Source: Butyrivibrio sp. FCS014 | Lineage (GTDB): Bacteria; Bacillota; Clostridia; Lachnospirales; Lachnospiraceae | DNA length: 64,000 bases | Reading direction: 5' to 3' | NCBI RefSeq assembly: GCF_000526935.1 | Contig: NZ_JAHA01000019.1 | Span: 1,178,001-1,242,000, forward strand | Shown here: positions 25,278 through 32,541 of the stretch, piece by piece | Layout: each line of letters starts with the position of its first letter | How positions within the stretch are numbered: the stretch's first letter is position 1 | The notes under the pieces: model-generated | What the model saw: only the letters and a program-made list of their open reading frames with translations | Told to the model about the DNA's origin: nothing | Database searches by the model: none | Program-made: the position numbers and the translations under genes

Positions 25278-25366
25278 AAAATCATCTCCTTAAACAAGGA
25301 AGTTCTGCTCTCGCTTCGCTCGCCAGAACACGCGCGCACTAGGCTCAACAAAACTTCGCCAAGTGC

Positions 25367-26683
25367 TTACAGCCTCCAATAATCAAAATCGGGAGCCTTG
25401 AAGTCGTTCATATCATAGATTCCCTTAAGGTCAAGGAATACCTTGGTCTTGTGAGCGGGATTAAAGAATCCTGCGATATCTGAAGGCTTGTAATCCTTGA
25501 AGTCCTCGTGAGCCACAGCCACGATGACAGCATCCATATCTTTTACCGCATCAAGAGAGTCGAACTCGATGCCGTAGAGTCTTTTGGCCTCTGCTGCGTC
25601 AGCCTGGGGATCAACAACCACGGGCTTAATGCCGTACTCGCCCAGTTCGTTGTAAATATCGATGACCTTGGTGTTTCTGGTATCAGGGCAGTTTTCCTTG
25701 AAGGTGAAGCCCAGGATAGCTACCTTTGCATTCTTGACAGGGATGTCGGCTGCGATCAGGTTCTTGACGCAGGACTCTGCAATGTACTTGCCCATGTCGT
25801 CGTTGATGCGGCGGCCTGAAAGAATGATCTGTGAGTGATAGCCAAGCTCCTCAGCCTTATAGGTCAGATAGTAAGGGTCAACACCGATGCAGTGTCCGCC
25901 AACCAGGCCCGGGAAGAACTTAAGGAAGTTCCACTTTGTGCCTGCTGCCTCAAGAACGCTCTTGGTGTCGATGTCCATCTTGTGGAAGATCATGGACAGC
26001 TCGTTCATGAAAGCGATGTTGATATCACGCTGTGAATTCTCGATAACCTTTGCAGCCTCGGCAACCTTGATGGACTGAGCCTTGTATACGCCTGCAAGAG
26101 CCACCAGCTCGTAAACCTTGGCAACTGTATCCAGGGTCTCCTCATCCATACCGGAAACGATCTTTGTGATGGTATCAAGCCTGTGAACCTTGTCACCGGG
26201 GTTGATACGCTCTGGTGAATATCCGATCTTGAAGTCTACTCCGCACTTAAGGCCTGACTCCTGCTCCAGAATGGGAACGCAGATGTCCTCTGTAACTCCG
26301 GGATAAACCGTTGACTCGTAAACAACAACACTGCCCTTTGTCAGGTACTTGCCCAGTGTGTGGCTTGCGCCCTCAACCGGGGAAAGATCCGGTGTGTGGT
26401 CATCGTTAACAGGTGTGGGAACAGCAACCACATGGAACTTGCACTCCCTGAGCTTCTCAGGGTCAGCAGTGAACTCAACGGTAGTGTTCTTGATGGCCTC
26501 GTCGCCCACTTCTCTTGTGGGGTCGATGCCCTGCTTGTAAAGAGCCACCTTCTCGGCGTTGAAATCATAGCCCACAACCTTGATCTTCTTGGCATAGGCA
26601 ACGGCGATGGGCATTCCAACGTAGCCCAGGCCTACAAGTGACAGTTTCTCTTCTCCGGAAAGGAGCTTCTCATATAAATCCAT
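25367..26683 (-). CDS. UDP-sugar 6-dehydrogenase, TviB/WbpO-like
   Basis: A 438-residue nucleotide-sugar dehydrogenase with all three domains. LVGLGYVGMP (16-25) binds NAD; catalytic Cys265 lies in VGGHCIGVDPYY; GFTFKENCPDTRNTKV is the C-terminal signature. It oxidises C6 of a UDP-HexNAc to the uronic acid in two NAD-dependent steps. The close match in pattern to TviB/WbpO, plus the neighbouring epimerase, favours UDP-GalNAc or UDP-GlcNAc over UDP-glucose. Ribosome site GGAGGAAA. Confidence 0.92.
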   Translation of the reverse strand: MDLYEKLLSGEEKLSLVGLGYVGMPIAVAYAKKIKVVGYDFNAEKVALYKQGIDPTREVGDEAIKNTTVEFTADPEKLRECKFHVVAVPTPVNDDHTPDLSPVEGASHTLGKYLTKGSVVVYESTVYPGVTEDICVPILEQESGLKCGVDFKIGYSPERINPGDKVHRLDTITKIVSGMDEETLDTVAKVYELVALAGVYKAQSIKVAEAAKVIENSQRDINIAFMNELSMIFHKMDIDTKSVLEAAGTKWNFLKFFPGLVGGHCIGVDPYYLTYKAEELGYHSQIILSGRRINDDMGKYIAESCVKNLIAADIPVKNAKVAILGFTFKENCPDTRNTKVIDIYNELGEYGIKPVVVDPQADAAEAKRLYGIEFDSLDAVKDMDAVIVAVAHEDFKDYKPSDIAGFFNPAHKTKVFLDLKGIYDMNDFKAPDFDYWRL

Positions 26684-26705
26684 TATGTTTCCTCCAGATA
26701 ATTCT

Positions 26706-27806
26706 TTATTCTGTAATCTGTTTTATCTCATTAATATACGTCAATATTATACTACGTCTGTCAAACTTCTGCTCAACCAGTCTCCGTGCGGCTTTGCCCA
26801 TTTCTCTTCTTTGGGCCTCATCCTTTTCCATGAATGTAAAAAGAGCCTTCACCAAAGCCTTTGTACTCCTTGGTTCAAAGAGGATTCCGGACACTCCATC
26901 CTCCACTATTTCACGGCATCCGCTGATGTTTGACGCGATGACGGGCCTTGCCGTAGCCGAAGCCTCCATCAGTACATTTGACATTCCCTCGTGGTAGGAA
27001 GGATGAACTATGGCATCCGCCTCTCTTAGGTAAGGGTGAATATCCCGGGCAAAGGGGATCATCTTGAATTGGTGGGCCTTCTCTGCCTCTTTTACCCGTG
27101 CCTCATATGCATCGTCAAAGTAGCCTACAGCCGCAAAAGACACCTTCCCGGGATACTTCTCATGCAGTATCTTCGCAGCTTCCAGGTACTCGTCCATGCC
27201 CTTTTCCTTCATGATCCTGCCGATATAAAGGAACCTGGTGATGTCATCCTTGTGCCCCGGATACTCCTCGGGATAGTGCTTATCAAGATTCACGCCGCTT
27301 CCGTTTACGGTAACGTGCTTTTTGGCCCTGATGCCGCAGTCCTCGAACTTTCTTCTGTTCTCCTCATTCTGGAAAAAGAGGCATCTGCAGCCCTTAAGGG
27401 CCACCTTATACATGGCGACTATGAGCTTTAAGAGGATCCCGCCCCGCTCGAAGGTGGTGCCAAGTCCCGTGACCGTTGAAATGTAGGGGACTTTCAGCCT
27501 TCTGCAGGCAAATCCACCGTAGATATTGGGCTTTATGGTATAGGTCAGGACGATATCAGGCTTTTCCCTTTTGATGAGAGCCTTGTAAGCCCGGTAAAGA
27601 GCCATGTCCTGAATTGGATTAACGCCTCTTCTGTTTATGTCCGTGTGAACGACCCTGAAACCCTCGTCTTTGATCTCCTTGACCTTGAGGTCGTCGGGAA
27701 GGCTGATGACTACTTCGTAGCCCTCCTCATCAAGGCCTGTCAGAATCTCATTTCGAAAGTCGTAGAGGCCGGCGGAGGAATTGGCAAGTATCAGAGCTTT
27801 CTTCAT
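26706..27806 (-). CDS. GT4-family glycosyltransferase, PglA-like
   Basis: A 366-residue GT-B enzyme beginning MKKALILANSSAGLYDFR, a pattern shared with PglA/WbnK-type GalNAc transferases that act on undecaprenyl-diphosphate sugars. SYHEGMSNVLMEASATARPV is the nucleotide-sugar site, and GRIMKEKGMDEYLEAA starts the second domain. The AGGAGGAATC ribosome site fixes the start at 27806, inside the end of the upstream gene (ATGA overlap); the longer Arg-rich frame is rejected. Context with a PglC-like initiating enzyme (29769) fits the second or third sugar of a lipid-linked unit. Confidence 0.88.
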   Translation of the reverse strand: MKKALILANSSAGLYDFRNEILTGLDEEGYEVVISLPDDLKVKEIKDEGFRVVHTDINRRGVNPIQDMALYRAYKALIKREKPDIVLTYTIKPNIYGGFACRRLKVPYISTVTGLGTTFERGGILLKLIVAMYKVALKGCRCLFFQNEENRRKFEDCGIRAKKHVTVNGSGVNLDKHYPEEYPGHKDDITRFLYIGRIMKEKGMDEYLEAAKILHEKYPGKVSFAAVGYFDDAYEARVKEAEKAHQFKMIPFARDIHPYLREADAIVHPSYHEGMSNVLMEASATARPVIASNISGCREIVEDGVSGILFEPRSTKALVKALFTFMEKDEAQRREMGKAARRLVEQKFDRRSIILTYINEIKQITE

Positions 27807-29617
27807 GATTCCTCCTTGTGGGCGGCGGCAGCGTCCGGCGTGCCAGCGCTTGCGGCTGCGGGGGTTGCGGCTGTGTTCGCGGCGGCGCCTGATGCGCCAC
27901 TGCTCGCGGGCAGGCCGCAGAGCGCCTCGCATACCCCTTTTATGTCGTGGGGCGCAAAAAACGCCGACTCTTCATCTGTATAGTAAATTCCTTCGGGATT
28001 CTTAAAGTAAAGGCTCTTCATTCCAAGCTGCATGGAAGCTGCAAAGTCCTTGGTAATGTTGTCGCCCACATACATTATCTCTTCTGCCGGCAGCGCGAAC
28101 CTCACCTGCATTATGCGGAAAGCAATGTCGCAGGGCTTTCTGAACCTTGATCCTCCAAGCTCGTCGGTGATGACGATCTCATCCACCATATCCCTTACAC
28201 CAAGAGCATCGATCTTATTATTCTGCCCGTTGGGCCTTCCGTCAGTGATGATACCAAGCTTGATCCCTCTTGCTCTCAAGGTTTCAAGGGCCTTTTTCAT
28301 CTCGGGATACATGGTGATCTCGGGCTTATGGGTTCTGTAGATATCAAGGGCCTTTTCTTTATCTTCGGGCCTGTTTATCTCAGATAAGAGTGCATCAATT
28401 GCAGGCTTGCCCTGTTCAAAAAGCTCATATAGCCTGTCTGCGTAAGCATCGTCTCCAAGGAATTTGGCAACCGCCTTGTAGCCGGACCTTACATATGCCC
28501 GCTCAGGATAAAGGGTGTCGTCCAGGTCGAAGATGACGGCCTTTACGGCGGCGGATACGACGCCGGTGCTCACAGAGTTATCTTCGGCGGCGCCGGTGTT
28601 TTCTGCGTTGCCGGACGCGGCCGCCTCTGTTGCCTCGGCGCCGGCCACGGCGAAGTTGCCCTCGTCAAGGCATACCGACTGGTCGAAGCGGCTGTAGATT
28701 GCGCCATCAGCTATTGCGGAATGGCGATATATCTTTTCCCCGGAAAGCATTATGAGTACGTACTCGGCGCTTCTTGCTCCCGCCTTCATTGACAGGGGCG
28801 CGCCTCCGCCGTATCTGGGGTTGATCTCTATGTAGTAGTCCTCTCCGGACTTTTCGTCTCTGATAAGCTGGATGGTGATGGGGCCGCGGGGACGGAACTT
28901 CTCGCAGATGGCCACTGCCTCTTTTACCATGGTCTCATCCATGAAGATCTGCGTCTTGAGGACTTCGCCGGCTCTCACCTGCAGGCGCTGCCTGGGCACG
29001 ATGGAAATGGGGTTGCCGTCAAAATCGCAGAAAGCATCGATGGTGTACTCCTTTCCGGAAACAAAGGGCTGAATGATGTAGTCCTCGACCTGGCGGGCGT
29101 ACATCTCAAGATCCTCGGCGTTTTCCACCTTGAAAGCATTGATGGAGCTGCTGCCGTCCTTAGGCTTGATGAACGCCGGGAAGCCGCCGTTGTAGGCCTT
29201 TACGTCGTTGACGGGCATTGGTGCCTTGAGGCCGCAGTCCACAAAGAACTGCGAGGTATTGTTCTTGTCGCGGCAGATCCTGATCTTGTCGGGGTCCGCG
29301 ATGAGGACTTTAGTGCCGATGGCCTCGAACTTCTCACGGTTTTCGGAGAGCACCAAAAGATCCGTGTCGATGGTGGGGATCAGGAGGTCAATTTTGTCCT
29401 TACCGCAAATATCAAGGAGATTGTCTATGTATCCGGGGTCCTTCATGGCCACTACTTTCCTGGTAAAGTCGCAGTAAGCCAGCGCGGGAGCGGTTCCCGC
29501 CATGTCTGCCCCGTAAATCTTCAGTTTCCTGTCCAGAACCAGCGCGGCGCTGCGGAAAGCCTGCAAAAGCTCGATCCTGCGGCCTACGCCGGTAAAGAGA
29601 ATTCTTATTTCACTCAT
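27803..29617 (-). CDS. ATP-grasp-HAD hydrolase fusion protein
   Basis: A 604-residue two-enzyme fusion. Residues 1-320 are an ATP-grasp ligase of the PylC/carbamoyl-phosphate-synthase-like group: FTGVGRR at the N terminus, IKPKDGSSS (150-158) and YIEINPRYGGG (262-272, metal/ATP site). Residues 322-358 are an Ala/Gly/Ser/Thr-rich linker. Residues 359-575 are a HAD phosphatase with DLDDT (364-368), ITDGRPNG and YVGDN. The last 30 residues are Ala-rich. The AAGGA ribosome site supports the ATG at 29617; the longer frame to 29752 runs through 42-bp tandem repeats. The pair could ligate an amino acid or similar group to a sugar acid and remove a phosphate. Substrates unknown. Confidence 0.85.
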   Translation of the reverse strand: MSEIRILFTGVGRRIELLQAFRSAALVLDRKLKIYGADMAGTAPALAYCDFTRKVVAMKDPGYIDNLLDICGKDKIDLLIPTIDTDLLVLSENREKFEAIGTKVLIADPDKIRICRDKNNTSQFFVDCGLKAPMPVNDVKAYNGGFPAFIKPKDGSSSINAFKVENAEDLEMYARQVEDYIIQPFVSGKEYTIDAFCDFDGNPISIVPRQRLQVRAGEVLKTQIFMDETMVKEAVAICEKFRPRGPITIQLIRDEKSGEDYYIEINPRYGGGAPLSMKAGARSAEYVLIMLSGEKIYRHSAIADGAIYSRFDQSVCLDEGNFAVAGAEATEAAASGNAENTGAAEDNSVSTGVVSAAVKAVIFDLDDTLYPERAYVRSGYKAVAKFLGDDAYADRLYELFEQGKPAIDALLSEINRPEDKEKALDIYRTHKPEITMYPEMKKALETLRARGIKLGIITDGRPNGQNNKIDALGVRDMVDEIVITDELGGSRFRKPCDIAFRIMQVRFALPAEEIMYVGDNITKDFAASMQLGMKSLYFKNPEGIYYTDEESAFFAPHDIKGVCEALCGLPASSGASGAAANTAATPAAASAGTPDAAAAHKEES

Positions 29618-29660
29618 GTTTATGTCCTTCGCTATTTCTTTTCCCTGGGTGTCTACCCGG

Positions 29661-29786
29661 CTCGCCACTTCATCGTGAGCGGCCTCACTTGCTGTCTTGC
29701 GGCTTGTCACTTCATTGCAAGCGGCCTCACTTGCTGTCTTGCGGCTCGCCACTTCATTGCAAGCGGCCTCACTTGCCGTCTTGCGG
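29661..29786. repeat. Three 42-bp tandem repeats between glycan genes
   Basis: Units begin at 29661, 29703 and 29745, nearly identical (core CTTCATTGCAAGCGGCCTC), with a partial fourth to 29799. The third unit contains the stop codon (29769-29771) of the sugar transferase gene. The unit is 14 codons and stays open on the minus strand (RKTASEAACNEVTS), in frame with the next gene. Confidence 0.92.
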
Positions 29787-30413
29787 CTCGCTTCCCATGA
29801 ATTCCTCCATGGTGGCTGAGGTGCCGGAGCTTATGCCCTTGTGTCCGAGGACTACGCCCACTGTGGCAAATAGGATCTTGAGGTCCCCAAGGAAGGTGAT
29901 GTTATCTACGTATTTCACATCCCAGTCGAACTTCTCCTCCCAGGAGATGGAGTTTCGGCCGTTCACCTGGGCAAGCCCCGTAAATCCGGGTCGTACCTCG
30001 TGGCGGCGCTTCTGATGCTCGTTGTACCTGGGAAGGTATCTTACAAGGAGCGGGCGGGGGCCGACGATGGCCATGTCGCCTCTTATGATATTGATAAGCT
30101 CGGGGAGCTCGTCAATGCTGGTGCTTCGAAGTTTTTTTCCAAAGCCCGTGAGCCTCACCTCGTCGGGAAGCAGATTTCCGTCGGCATCCTTCTCATCGGT
30201 CATGGTGCGGAACTTGTACAGGTTGAATACCTTCTCGTTCCGGCCGGGCCTTGGCTGGCGAAACAGCACCGGGCTTCCGAGCTTCACCCTCACCAGAATT
30301 GCCGTTATGATGATGACGGGGCTCAGGACTATCAGTCCTACAAGCGCCAGAAGGAAATCGATGGGTCTTTTTATGAATTTTTCGTAGGGGCCTTTGGCCT
30401 TGTGATTGGTCAT
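29769..30413 (-). CDS. Initiating phosphoglycosyl transferase, PglC-like
   Basis: A 214-residue small sugar transferase (Bac_transf family). A single hydrophobic re-entrant segment (about 17-40), YKFRTM (66-71), catalytic Asp101-Glu102 (TSIDELPEL) and VGPRPLL (117-123) are all present. It transfers a sugar phosphate from a UDP-sugar to undecaprenyl phosphate at the inner membrane face, starting a repeat unit. PglC-type size suggests a UDP-diNAc-bacillosamine-like donor, consistent with the dehydratase and aminotransferase at 31189-34485. It is the first gene of a transcript with its own promoter (30454-30481) and an AAAGGAGAA ribosome site. Confidence 0.93.
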   Translation of the reverse strand: MTNHKAKGPYEKFIKRPIDFLLALVGLIVLSPVIIITAILVRVKLGSPVLFRQPRPGRNEKVFNLYKFRTMTDEKDADGNLLPDEVRLTGFGKKLRSTSIDELPELINIIRGDMAIVGPRPLLVRYLPRYNEHQKRRHEVRPGFTGLAQVNGRNSISWEEKFDWDVKYVDNITFLGDLKILFATVGVVLGHKGISSGTSATMEEFMGSEPQDGK

Positions 30414-30453
30414 TAGTTATTCTCCTTTGTCCATGGGAGACATCTCAACCCCT

Positions 30454-30481
30454 ATTCTACCATAAATTGCGCCGGTATCGA
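30454..30481 (-). promoter_or_regulatory. Promoter for the 30.4-9.8 kb transcript
   Basis: On the minus strand: TCGATA (30476-30481), a 16-base spacer, TAGAAT (30454-30459), with the extended TG giving TGGTAGAAT. It reads toward the PglC-like gene, whose start is 40 bases on. A 10-bp phased AT array begins 29 bases upstream of the -35. Confidence 0.65.
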
Positions 30482-30510
30482 CCCAAAAGAAGTGGTGAAT
30501 GGATTCTACG

Positions 30511-30590
30511 TTTTATATCTCTTTATATCTTTTTATATCCTTTTATATCTCTTTATATCTTGTTAGTTTGTTTTATATCCTTTTATATCT
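30511..30590. repeat. Helically phased 10-bp AT array upstream of a promoter
   Basis: Eight consecutive 10-mers, seven of them TTTTATATCT, CTTTATATCT or TTTTATATCC, one degenerate (30561-30570). On the minus strand these are AAAA tracts every 10 bp, a pattern that bends DNA. Confidence 0.85.
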
Positions 30591-30733
30591 TGCCGCAAGC
30601 CCACTATTCATCTACGTTTCAGACAACGCATCCACTTTACTGTGCGCTGGCGGTACATACGCATTTCTTGGCGGCGCCAGGCAATACTCTTTACTATGCG
30701 CTGCCGGTGCATCTCGTCGCCCCCCATGAGAAT
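30591..30733. other. Intergenic spacer with one imperfect duplication; no gene
   Basis: Non-coding as far as I can tell. A 22-base segment (TTACTGTGCGCTGGCGGTAC...) at 30637-30658 recurs with three changes at 30691-30712, 54 bases later. Confidence 0.6.
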
Positions 30734-30923
30734 TCGCTATATTTTGACATCACCCTTATTTATAGCGAAAAAATAAGGGCTTTTTCGCTATTATTTGACA
30801 TGACCCTAAATTATAGCGAGAGATTTCGCCTTTTTCGTCGCTATTATTTTAAGTCACCCCTAAAAATAGCGAAAATGGGCTGTTTTTGTCGCTATTTTTT
30901 GAGGTCATGCTGAAAAATAGCGA
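30734..30923. repeat. Tandem array of four hairpin units, 51-53 bp period
   Basis: Four units, each a palindrome TCGCTAT...ATAGCGA: arms at 30733-30741/30761-30769, 30785-30791/30813-30819, 30838-30845/30865-30872 and 30889-30899/30913-30923. Left arms repeat at 51, 53 and 51 bp. Loops share a TTTGACATGACCC-like sequence. In unit 1 an alternative stem, CCCTTATTT with AAATAAGGG followed by CTTTTT, could act as a plus-strand terminator. Confidence 0.9.
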
Positions 30924-31116
30924 AACGCAGCTCCGGAGGCCGACAGCAATAGAGGCGGCCGGACGGGCCGGAGTGGCAGGCCGACGCCGGGCGATCGAGT
31001 AGGCTGACTCCTACTCGATTCTGCACACAGACATTCCGCACTTCGTGCTCCATGTCCTTACGACCGGCAAATGAATTTGTATGCAAGCATCCATTCGCTT
31101 GCCGGTCTTGTGCATC
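30924..31116. other. GC-rich intergenic spacer; no gene recognised
   Basis: Contains short inverted sequences (CGAGTAGGCTGACTCCTACTCG near 30999-31020 as two arms, and GACCGGCAA... with TTGCCGGTC near 31060-31107) but no start codon with a ribosome site on either strand. Confidence 0.55.
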
Positions 31117-31143
31117 AAAAAGGGCGAAGCCGCCGCTTCGCCC
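31117..31143 (-). terminator. Terminator after the aminotransferase gene
   Basis: Minus strand: perfect 9-bp stem GGGCGAAGC / GCTTCGCCC with a 4-base loop, then TTTTT. It separates the 49.7-31.2 kb transcript from the next unit. Confidence 0.9.
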
Positions 31144-31188
31144 GAAGAAAAATCAATTCATTATGGTCTTCCTGCCCTCGCAGGCCTC

Positions 31189-32460
31189 TTACTCAAAACA
31201 CCTCTTCACGATCTCAATGATCACATCCTGCTGCTCGGGAGTCATCTTGTTGTCCGAAGGAAGACAAAGTCCCCTCTCAAAGATATCCAATCCCACATCC
31301 AAGACAGTGCCCTCGTCGATATAGGCGTTGCTCCTTGCTCTGCCGCTTCCGGCCTCGGTGATGAAAGGATTCATCCTGTAGATGGGCTGCAGGTGCATGG
31401 GCTTCCAGATGGGTCTGCCCTCTGCGTTGTATTTGGCAATCTCCTCAAGGATCTGTGTGGGGCAGCTCTTGCCGGGCTCGGCCACATAGAGAGCGTCCTT
31501 CTCGCCGCGAACCTGCCTGCACATGGCGTCCTTGTCGATGATGATGCAGGAGAGCCAGTAGTTGGGCTCGGATTTGTTAAGATCCATGGGATTCATGCTA
31601 ACGGGAAGATCCTTGAATCCCTCTTTGTATCTCTCAAAGATGGCCTTCTTCTGGGCGATGTGCTCCTCAAGATGAGGGAGCTGGCCTCTGATAACGCCGG
31701 CGATCACATTGCTCATGCGATAGTTGTAGCCCATCTCCTCGTGCTGGTACCAGGGCGCGTCCTCTCTGGCCTGGGTGGACCACTTGCGGACCTTGTGCGC
31801 ATCCTCGAGATTATTTGTCAGGAACATTCCGCCTGCGGATCCGGTGATTATCTTATTTCCGTTAAAAGAGATAACGCCGTAATCACCGAAGTTTCCGGTC
31901 TGCTTTCCTTCATAGGTGGCACCGAAGGACTCTGCGGCATCCTCCACGATAAGGGCTCCGTGACGGTCACAGATTTCTCTGATCTCACCAATCCTGCCGG
32001 GTGTGCCGTAAAGGTGAGCAACTACAACCAGCTTAACATCGGGATATATCTCGAAGGCCTTTTCCAGAGCTGCGGGGCTCATGTTCCAGGTCTCGTACTC
32101 GGTATCGATGAATACTGCTTCGCCGCCTTCGTAAGCCACAGGATTAACGGTGGCATCAAAGGTAAGGTCGGAGCAGAAGACTCTTTTCCCCTCAAGGACT
32201 CCCTTGGCGGTCTTGGGCTGGCCGTAGAGCCTCTCTCCCGCAAGCCTTATGGCAAGATGGAGAGCTGCGGTGCCGGAAGCAAGAGCGACGGCATCTTTGC
32301 AGCCAATCTTGGCGCATACAGCCTTCTCGGATTCATTTATGTTGGCGCCAACGGTAGACATCCAGTTGGTCTCGTAGGCTTCTTTTACGTATTCGATCTC
32401 CTCGCCGTGCATTGTGGGCGAAGAAAGCCACACCTTTTTCTCAAAGGGCTTGATTTCCAT
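31189..32460 (-). CDS. DegT/DnrJ/EryC1-family aminotransferase, PglE-like
   Basis: A 423-residue PLP-dependent sugar aminotransferase. ALASGTAALHLAIRL (59-73), VEDAAESFG (172-180, Asp174 contacts PLP) and the PLP lysine Lys203 in FNGNKIITGSAGG are in place. It aminates a UDP-4-keto-6-deoxy-HexNAc at C4. The gene directly follows a membrane-type 4,6-dehydratase (32542), reproducing the PglF-PglE pair that makes UDP-4-amino-4,6-dideoxy-GlcNAc for bacillosamine-type sugars. Strong AGGAGGAA ribosome site; a terminator follows the gene. Confidence 0.9.
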   Translation of the reverse strand: MEIKPFEKKVWLSSPTMHGEEIEYVKEAYETNWMSTVGANINESEKAVCAKIGCKDAVALASGTAALHLAIRLAGERLYGQPKTAKGVLEGKRVFCSDLTFDATVNPVAYEGGEAVFIDTEYETWNMSPAALEKAFEIYPDVKLVVVAHLYGTPGRIGEIREICDRHGALIVEDAAESFGATYEGKQTGNFGDYGVISFNGNKIITGSAGGMFLTNNLEDAHKVRKWSTQAREDAPWYQHEEMGYNYRMSNVIAGVIRGQLPHLEEHIAQKKAIFERYKEGFKDLPVSMNPMDLNKSEPNYWLSCIIIDKDAMCRQVRGEKDALYVAEPGKSCPTQILEEIAKYNAEGRPIWKPMHLQPIYRMNPFITEAGSGRARSNAYIDEGTVLDVGLDIFERGLCLPSDNKMTPEQQDVIIEIVKRCFE

Positions 32461-32541
32461 AATACAGTTCCTCCTGTATCAAATTTGGGCTTGATTGCAC
32501 AGCCCGGTGCTATCAGGGCAATAGCCGTCGAGGAAAGCTTC

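Noticed and set aside
25290..25335. Possible terminator between the epimerase and dehydrogenase genes
   Set aside because: GTTCTG...CAGAAC with an inner GAGCGAAGCGAG pairing is visible, but no T-run follows and the two genes function together.
30467..30913. 148-codon plus-strand open frame over the repeat region
   Set aside because: Its sequence is only the translation of the AT array and the hairpin repeats (ISLYIF..., YSEKIRAFSLLF...). It has no ribosome site and opposes the local promoter.
30734..30923. CRISPR array
   Set aside because: The units are palindromes with similar, not unique, loops; direct repeats are too short and degenerate, and no cas genes are present.
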